Below, in pieces: positions 6,648 to 10,345 of a stretch of 10,345 nucleotides of DNA. The notes beneath the pieces are model-generated. The model had not been told where the DNA came from. It did no database searches and saw nothing but the letters and a program-made list of their open reading frames with translations. Location of the stretch: assembly GCA_020061125.1 (NCBI GenBank), contig JAGUYV010000463.1:1-10345 (forward strand), in the 5' to 3' direction. Origin of the DNA: a bacterium. GTDB lineage: Bacteria > UBP15 > UBA6099 > DSWB01. The stretch's first letter is position 1, and each line of letters starts with the position of its first letter. The translations under genes were made by a program, and so were the position numbers.

Positions 6648-6884
6648 TCACAGCGTCTGGCGGATTTTGTATGCGGGCTTGGTTCTGGTCCGGCTCTCGA
6701 CCCATTCGGCGATGTCCGAAATGCGGAACCGGATTTTCTCGCCCGCGACCAGCACATAGGGAATGCGGCGGTACTGCACCCATTCCACGATTTTGCGCCG
6801 CTCCACCTGCAGCAGAGCGGACATCTCGTCTATGGTGTACAGTTTTTCGCGCTTTTCCTGTTTTTTTACGGTTCTCAATGCCAT
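6648..6884 (-). CDS. Small excisionase-family (MerR-like, HTH_17) DNA-binding protein
   Basis: This 78-residue protein is a basic N-terminal arm (KKQEKREK) plus one winged helix-turn-helix. The pattern LYTIDEMSALLQVERRKIVEWVQYRRIP is the HTH, and the wing is YVLVAGEKIRFRISDIAEWVES (about residues 44-65). This matches the excisionase/MerR-type fold also found in small regulators such as BldC. It may bind DNA as a regulator; no integrase or prophage gene is nearby, so a true excisionase role is unlikely. The ATG at 6884 has an AGGTG about 9 nt upstream and a strong promoter behind it. The next gene of the operon encodes the STAS protein, which suggests the pair acts in one regulatory circuit, but that is inference. 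Confidence 0.8.
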   Translation of the reverse strand: MALRTVKKQEKREKLYTIDEMSALLQVERRKIVEWVQYRRIPYVLVAGEKIRFRISDIAEWVESRTRTKPAYKIRQTL

Positions 6885-6917
6885 GGGCGCGCACCTGTGC
6901 GGTTTCCGAATTGATTT

Positions 6918-6946
6918 ATTCTATCATGCCGCGCGAGGATGTTCAA
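6918..6946 (-). promoter_or_regulatory. Promoter of the HTH-STAS operon
   Basis: On the minus strand TTGAAC (6946-6941) and TAGAAT (6923-6918) are separated by exactly 17 bases. The predicted start is near 6911, about 27 nt before the HTH start codon. It is one of the best promoter matches in the window. It points to housekeeping-sigma transcription of the pair. Confidence 0.65.
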
Positions 6947-6960
6947 TTGCGCGGGCGTGA

Positions 6961-6984
6961 AAAAAACAGCCGCGCGCGCGGCGC
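6961..6984 (-). terminator. Probable terminator of the DUF2804 gene
   Basis: A perfect 14-bp palindrome, GCCGCGCGCGCGGC (6969-6982), starts a few bases beyond the DUF2804 stop on the minus strand. It is followed, after TG, by six Ts (6966-6961). As a hairpin it gives a stem of about 5 bp with a 4-nt loop, short but GC-only. It also separates this gene from the HTH-STAS promoter downstream. Confidence 0.55.
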
Positions 6985-6987
6985 ATT

Positions 6988-8010
6988 TCACCAGCGGCCC
7001 ACATGCTCCTCGGCCCAGCCCACCAGGTTGCCGATAGCGATCTCCCGGCCCTGCGCTTTGATTGTGCCCGTGAACCGGCCGTAGCACTGGTGAACCTCGG
7101 AGCTTAACACGCCCATGCTGGTTTTGCTGATCTTTTCATAAAACGGGGTCATGGTCATGTCCACGGCGTCTGAAATGGCGGTGCGCAGCCGCCACGGCTT
7201 CATAAAGTCGCGGTTGTCGTATTCAAAAACCATGTCTTCGCTGATTTTGGTCACGCGGCCGTTGATGCAGATGGCGTTTTCCGTGGCGCCCGTGCCGCTG
7301 GTCCAGCCCGCTCCGCTGTTCACGGCGATCACATCGTCTCCCTGTCGCCCGCATACGCTGGACCAGTTCCAGAACACCTTGTAGGGCCAGATGCCCCGGC
7401 CGTAGTCCAGGCACGCGAACGCGGATTCCGGGTCCATGACATACTCCCGGCTCCCGAGCCGCACGCGGCCCTCGGTGGGCAGGCTGTTCTGCTTGGAATT
7501 GTACTGGAACCGCGCGTCGCTCCAGGGTACCACCACATTCATGGTTTCGTAGCCTTGCGGTTTGTTGATGAAGAAGTCCGCGTCCAGGGTTGTGCCCGCG
7601 AAGCGGCGGGCTTTCGCGCGCACGCGGATGCCCCCCGGCTCGTGCATGATGGATATGGGCATGGCTGCGCCCTTGAACTCCACGCTGGACTCCACGGTCT
7701 CGGGCATGTTGTCCAGGCCCAGCCCGAACGGGGTTATCACATTCTTCTCCCATATCTTTTTCTGTTCGTAGTCGAGCAGATATGCGTAGTCAATGCCCAT
7801 GTAATCCACATTGGCGAGGATCACGCAGAACGCGAAAGTTTCCGTGGTCACGATCCAGCAGTGCCATTTCTTTTTTCTGGGCCACGCGCCGGAGAGGTTG
7901 CAGGTGTGCAGGGGATGGCGGGACCAGCCCCGGGCCTCTGGGTTGAGCCTTCCGCGCGCGTCGCACAGCGTCACCGGCGCCGTCAATTCTCGTTCCACGG
8001 GTATGTTCAT
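6988..8010 (-). CDS. DUF2804 domain-containing protein
   Basis: This 340-residue protein resembles the DUF2804 family, whose biochemical role I do not know. The family's start pattern is visible: an N-terminal LCDARGRLNPEARGWSRHPLHTCNL (residues 15-39), then a long all-beta-looking region rich in Trp, Gly and Asp (GYETMNVVVPWSD, SAFACLDYGRGIWPYKVFWNWSS, GRQGDDVIAVNSGAGWTSG) and a C-terminal VHQCYGRFTGTI. No signal peptide or membrane helix is seen, so it is probably cytoplasmic. The ATG at 8010 is chosen because GGGGGAGG sits 8 nt upstream; a GTG at 8043 in the same frame would add 11 residues but has no ribosome site. It is a single gene, divergent from the gene at 8159 and closed by a hairpin at 6961-6984. 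Confidence 0.8.
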   Translation of the reverse strand: MNIPVERELTAPVTLCDARGRLNPEARGWSRHPLHTCNLSGAWPRKKKWHCWIVTTETFAFCVILANVDYMGIDYAYLLDYEQKKIWEKNVITPFGLGLDNMPETVESSVEFKGAAMPISIMHEPGGIRVRAKARRFAGTTLDADFFINKPQGYETMNVVVPWSDARFQYNSKQNSLPTEGRVRLGSREYVMDPESAFACLDYGRGIWPYKVFWNWSSVCGRQGDDVIAVNSGAGWTSGTGATENAICINGRVTKISEDMVFEYDNRDFMKPWRLRTAISDAVDMTMTPFYEKISKTSMGVLSSEVHQCYGRFTGTIKAQGREIAIGNLVGWAEEHVGRW

Positions 8011-8105
8011 TTGCAATGCCTCCCCCGGTTTTGTTTCCGCCACCCGTTAGAATATCACAAAACTGGCGATAATAAATATAGAGGGGATGATCGCGCGGCA
8101 GGAGC

Positions 8106-8120
8106 CGCGGGAACCCCGCG
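8106..8120 (+). promoter_or_regulatory. GC hairpin in the leader of the gene at 8159
   Basis: CGCGGG (8106-8111) pairs with CCCGCG (8115-8120) around a 3-nt loop, about 25 nt before the ribosome site. There is no T run, so it does not look like a terminator. Upstream, an AT-rich stretch (8047-8082) with GATAAT and TATAGA probably carries promoters for both divergent genes, but I could not match a convincing -35 and -10 pair on either strand. Confidence 0.25.
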
Positions 8121-8158
8121 CCGCCGCAAAGCAGTTTTATTGACAGGAGGTGAAAGCC

Positions 8159-8617
8159 ATGGGTGGCGACCAGTTCAGCAAAACCTTCCGCTCGGGAGTT
8201 GTGGAGCGCATCACGGACCGCTCCTCCATGGTCAATCCCCTGTATCGCGTGGCGGGCAAGAAAGTGGAGCGCCGCCGCAGCCAGGACCAGGAGGGTGACG
8301 CCGAGTCCGCAACCCGAGCGCGGGAGCAGTACCGGCAATATTCGGAAGTGCAGGCGCCGCGCAGCGAATTGTGGGACATGGTCATAGACTCCGTGGAGCG
8401 GTTCAACGAGCGGCAGGACCTGCGCAACTCGCCCTATGCCGTGCGCATCTGGGCGCAGAACGCGGGCTTCCGGGTTCAGATTATCGAGGAAGCCACGGGG
8501 CGTCTGGTGAAGCAGTCGCGGCTCATCCCGTTCAAGGATCTGTCCGCGGAGGATTTGAACGACATCATCAATTCACTGATTGGCGAGCGCGGCGTGGTCA
8601 TTGATCTGGTGCGGTAG
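8159..8617 (+). CDS. Hypothetical protein with weak FlaG-like C-terminal half
   Basis: This 152-residue protein is of uncertain identity. The N-terminal 65 residues are basic and polar (KKVERRRSQDQEGD, then ATRAREQYRQYSEV) and look disordered or helical. A helix at 69-90 (SELWDMVIDSVERFNERQDL) leads into a strand and hairpin, FRVQIIEEATGRLVKQSRLIP (104-124). It closes with LNDIINSLIGERGVVIDLV. FlaG proteins show a similar order: helix, FxVxxxxxxGxxVVKVxDxETGEVIRQIPP, helix, then a GLLxD-like end. The similarity is by eye and weak. MotAB about 2 kb away makes a flagellar link plausible but does not prove it. The ATG at 8159 has a perfect AGGAGG (8145-8150) 8 nt upstream; a GTG at 8150 overlaps that site and is rejected. 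A terminator follows at 8675-8699. Confidence 0.7.
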   Translation: MGGDQFSKTFRSGVVERITDRSSMVNPLYRVAGKKVERRRSQDQEGDAESATRAREQYRQYSEVQAPRSELWDMVIDSVERFNERQDLRNSPYAVRIWAQNAGFRVQIIEEATGRLVKQSRLIPFKDLSAEDLNDIINSLIGERGVVIDLVR

Positions 8618-8653
8618 TTGCGCGGGATGAAAAGGCAACGGACACCGCGGCGG

Positions 8654-8669
8654 CGCGGAGACGCGGAGA
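8654..8669. repeat. Short tandem repeat, two copies of CGCGGAGA
   Basis: Two perfect head-to-tail copies of the 8-base unit CGCGGAGA lie between the stop at 8617 and the terminator at 8675. They follow a CGGCGG tract. It could be the remnant of a dispersed intergenic repeat, or chance. Confidence 0.4.
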
Positions 8670-8674
8670 AATGC

Positions 8675-8699
8675 AAGCGCGGCAGACGCCGCGCTTTTT
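8675..8699 (+). terminator. Rho-independent terminator after the gene at 8159
   Basis: AAGCGCGGC (8675-8683) pairs perfectly with GCCGCGCTT (8688-8696) around the 4-nt loop AGAC. The T run reaches 8699 and a further GGTTTTT follows. The rest of the gap to 8849 shows no gene; the only pattern I see there is a repeated TGTGAGGGC. Confidence 0.9.
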
Positions 8700-8849
8700 G
8701 GTTTTTGGGAATGTCAATTCCGAATGCGTTTGAAAAGACAGCCATACAAACGCTTTGATTCCGGCCACGCAGCGTGTGAGGGCGGTTTATGCGCTGTGAG
8801 GGCCGCGCCCGCTGTGTTCCCCGCGGCAATCATTGTTTCTGCTTATGCG

Positions 8850-9233
8850 TCATCTGTGCAGCACAGCCACGGCCAGGCCGAAGCCCACGCACCACAGGTT
8901 GATGAACGCGCTGAAGATGCGCTCCTTCCAGGTCTGGCGCGCGAACATGTTCTGGAGGTTGAAAATGATGTCGAGCGTGCCCAGGAACATGAGTCCGCCC
9001 GCGCACACATGGCTCAACACCATGCCCGCTGGGTTGCCGCGCAGCAACAGCACGGACGACACGATGAGCGCGGTGCAGAGAATGATGTCCGGCACGGGAA
9101 ACGCGCGCTCGAACACGAGGTAGCACTCGGGCGCATTCTTCGGGGCCAGTCCCACGGTATAAAAAAGGATCCAGAACAGGATCATTCCCGCGCCCGTCGC
9201 GATCTGCAAAGCGATGATGGTTGTGTTTCCCAA
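8850..9233 (-). CDS. Small four-helix membrane protein, family not recognised
   Basis: This 127-residue protein is very hydrophobic, with four predicted membrane helices at about residues 5-26, 48-64, 68-92 and 105-125. Short charged loops carry FERAFPVPD before helix two and ARQTWKER before helix four. I do not recognise a family with catalytic residues. The start is a TTG at 9233, chosen because AGGAGG lies 7 nt upstream and the first helix is then complete; the first in-frame ATG (codon 17) would cut into that helix. It follows the dehydrogenase stop by 18 nt, and its ribosome site lies in that gap, so the two genes are co-transcribed. A role next to the dehydrogenase, for example with a lipophilic substrate, is only a guess from context. 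Confidence 0.75.
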   Translation of the reverse strand: MGNTTIIALQIATGAGMILFWILFYTVGLAPKNAPECYLVFERAFPVPDIILCTALIVSSVLLLRGNPAGMVLSHVCAGGLMFLGTLDIIFNLQNMFARQTWKERIFSAFINLWCVGFGLAVAVLHR

Positions 9234-9251
9234 GTCCTGGCCTCCTCTGGT

Positions 9252-10085
9252 TCATTCCCTGTTGATTCTCAAATCCGCGGCAAGCCGCTGGGTCTGGCAC
9301 ATGACGCCGTGGACCAGCCGCGGGTGCAGCCGCTCCAGAGTCCACATGAACTGCGCGTAGAGCGAGGGCAGGATCATGTCCTGGTTGCGGTCCATGCCCT
9401 CGATGATGCGGCGCGCGCAGGTCTCGGGCGTGATGCCGGGCGGCGCGGCCGCGATTTTCATGGTCTTGTCCCGGTCGCAGTTCACCAGTTCGGAGCGGTC
9501 GAAGATGGGCGTTTTCACGCGGCCCGGGCACACCACGCTCACGCGTACGCCGAGCGGCGCGGCCTCGACCCGCAGGGCCAGGCTCAAGCCCACGACCGCA
9601 TACTTGCTGGCCGTGTACGAAATGTGGTTCGGGAAGGGCACCAGTCCGTCCAGGGATGCGGTGTTGACGATGTGCCCGTGGCCGCGCTCCACCATGTGCG
9701 GGTACACCGCGTCAATGCCGTGGATCACGCCGTTGAGGTTGACATTCAGCACCTTGCGCCAGTGCTCGATGGAGATGTCGCGGGCTTCGCCGCCGATGCC
9801 CATGCCCGCATTGTTGAACAGGTAATCAATGCGCCCGTGCGCGCTGATCACCGAGGCGGCCATGGCTTTGACGGCGTCATAGTCCGAAACATCCACGGCC
9901 TCGGCCTGCGCACTTCCTCCAATCGAGGCGATGGTCCCGGCGGTCTGTTCCGCGGCGTCCCGGTTCAGGTCGCAGGCCGCCACATGCGCGCCGCGCGCGG
10001 CCATTTGCAGGGCCAGGCATCTGCCGATGCCCGAACCGGCGCCCGTGATTACCGCAACTTTTCCCGCATCCTTTTTCCCGGCCAT
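9252..10085 (-). CDS. Classical short-chain dehydrogenase/reductase (SDR)
   Basis: This 277-residue NAD(P)-dependent oxidoreductase has a Rossmann fold. The cofactor motif TGAGSGIG is at residues 14-21. D39 at the end of the second strand (AACDLN) favours NAD(H). NNAG is at 91-94. The catalytic set is N116, S144, Y157 and K161 (YTASK). The PG motif after the sixth strand is CPGRVKTP. The C-terminal part, with an aromatic QFMWTLERLHPRLVHGVM helix, looks like a lipid- or membrane-oriented extension; similar tails occur in SDRs acting on hydrophobic alcohols or ketones. The ATG at 10085 has GGGAGG 9 nt upstream; the upstream in-frame extension to 10148 is basic, low-complexity and lacks a site. 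The substrate is unknown. It is the first gene of a two-gene operon with the small membrane protein. Confidence 0.92.
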   Translation of the reverse strand: MAGKKDAGKVAVITGAGSGIGRCLALQMAARGAHVAACDLNRDAAEQTAGTIASIGGSAQAEAVDVSDYDAVKAMAASVISAHGRIDYLFNNAGMGIGGEARDISIEHWRKVLNVNLNGVIHGIDAVYPHMVERGHGHIVNTASLDGLVPFPNHISYTASKYAVVGLSLALRVEAAPLGVRVSVVCPGRVKTPIFDRSELVNCDRDKTMKIAAAPPGITPETCARRIIEGMDRNQDMILPSLYAQFMWTLERLHPRLVHGVMCQTQRLAADLRINRE

Positions 10086-10118
10086 GAGCGGCTTCCTCCC
10101 GAATCGCAGTCCTGCCGG

Positions 10119-10124
10119 ATTATA
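10119..10124 (-). promoter_or_regulatory. TATAAT -10 box for the dehydrogenase operon
   Basis: A perfect minus-strand TATAAT (10124-10119) lies about 34 bp before the dehydrogenase ATG. At 16-18 bp further upstream I find only GC-rich sequence, so the -35 element is poor and an activator may be needed. Confidence 0.45.
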
Positions 10125-10162
10125 GCGCAAATCGCGGCGCGGGCGCATGCGCTTCGGGGCGT

Positions 10163-10168
10163 TATAAT
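10163..10168 (+). promoter_or_regulatory. TATAAT -10 box for the gene at 10220
   Basis: A perfect plus-strand TATAAT, about 51 bp before the ATG at 10220, with no recognisable -35 box. Between it and the opposite-facing TATAAT at 10119-10124 lies the 10-bp palindrome GCGCATGCGC (10143-10152), a possible shared operator. Confidence 0.4.
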
Positions 10169-10219
10169 ATTCCCATTGCGCGGCCGGGCCTTGTCCCGCC
10201 GGTCCCGCGCGGGGGAAGC

Positions 10220-10345
10220 ATGTCGTACCAGATGAACCATAACCCCAAGGCGTGCGCGTGGCGCGCGCTGCTGGCCAGTCCCGGGGGCATGAAATCCGGG
10301 CCGCTGGCGCGGCGCGCGTTTGCGCTCAAAGGCCGCGTGAACGGC
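10220..10345 (+). CDS. N-terminal end of an unidentified gene (partial)
   Basis: An ATG at 10220 opens a frame of 42 codons that runs to the right edge without a stop. GGGGGA lies about 5 nt upstream and a TATAAT box lies at 10163-10168. The visible residues begin MSYQMNHNPKAC and are then basic, Ala- and Leu-rich with several Gly. No signal peptide or known motif is recognisable. It is divergent from the dehydrogenase operon. Too little is present for a function call. Confidence 0.5.
   Translation, partial: MSYQMNHNPKACAWRALLASPGGMKSGPLARRAFALKGRVNG

Noticed and set aside
6623-6757. An N-terminal extension of the STAS protein
   Set aside because: It overlaps the HTH gene in another frame, is Arg/Ala/Pro-rich, and the STAS domain is complete from 6622.
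6648-6884. The excisionase-like protein as evidence for a prophage or integrated element
   Set aside because: No integrase, attachment repeat, tRNA or phage gene is visible. HTH_17 proteins are common chromosomal regulators.
8011-8043. A GTG start for the DUF2804 protein at 8043
   Set aside because: No ribosome site precedes it, while GGGGGAGG is ideally placed for the ATG at 8010; in the longer reading that site would lie inside the gene.
8760-8810. TGTGAGGGC occurring twice in the gap before 8850
   Set aside because: Two short copies 18 bp apart, with no array structure, are too little to call a repeat element or CRISPR.
8724-10235. A 503-codon plus-strand open frame
   Set aside because: It is antisense to the dehydrogenase and membrane-protein genes, which have clear motifs and ribosome sites. 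Its His/Gln/Arg-rich composition is typical of a shadow frame.

Overview
This is an ordinary chromosomal stretch of a fairly GC-rich bacterium. It is tightly packed, with strong AGGAGG-type ribosome sites and sigma70-like promoters. A flagellar stator pair (motA-motB) shows the host is probably motile. Taxonomy cannot be fixed from the window: nothing here is lineage-diagnostic, and a Gram-negative bacterium of deltaproteobacterial type or an uncultured-phylum relative is only a guess. I see no phage, insertion sequence, CRISPR array, tRNA or rRNA.

Layout. Positions 1-114 are the last 37 codons of a SUMF1/formylglycine-generating-enzyme-like protein. Positions 200-976 encode a TylF/MycF-type O-methyltransferase behind an extended -10 promoter. 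Positions 1204-1407 encode a cold-shock protein with its own promoter, a leader of about 180 nt and a clear terminator. A minus-strand operon (3285-1500) encodes a DrrA/DrrB-type ABC exporter, ATPase first and then permease. Divergent from it, on the plus strand, is a membrane-anchored TPR protein (3496-4455), then motA (4531-5337) and motB (5341-6159), ended by a terminator.

Converging on motB is a minus-strand pair: a small excisionase-type HTH protein (6884-6648) and a STAS-domain anti-sigma-factor-antagonist-like protein (6622-6242), behind a very good promoter. Next comes a minus-strand DUF2804 gene (8010-6988). Divergent from it is a 152-residue protein (8159-8617) whose C-terminal half weakly resembles FlaG. 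Last is a minus-strand pair, a classical short-chain dehydrogenase (10085-9252) and a small four-helix membrane protein (9233-8850, TTG start). Divergent from this pair, a gene of unknown function runs off the right edge (10220 onward).

Functionally, the centre is a motility unit (TPR protein, MotA, MotB). The neighbouring HTH-STAS pair, and perhaps the FlaG-like gene, might be linked to it, but that link is inference. The exporter, the methyltransferase, the DUF2804 gene and the dehydrogenase pair look like independent metabolic or envelope genes. I did not find a clearly novel system. The most useful leads are the HTH-STAS pair with no visible kinase, the TPR gene ahead of motAB, the FlaG-like candidate, and the structured leader of the cold-shock gene.
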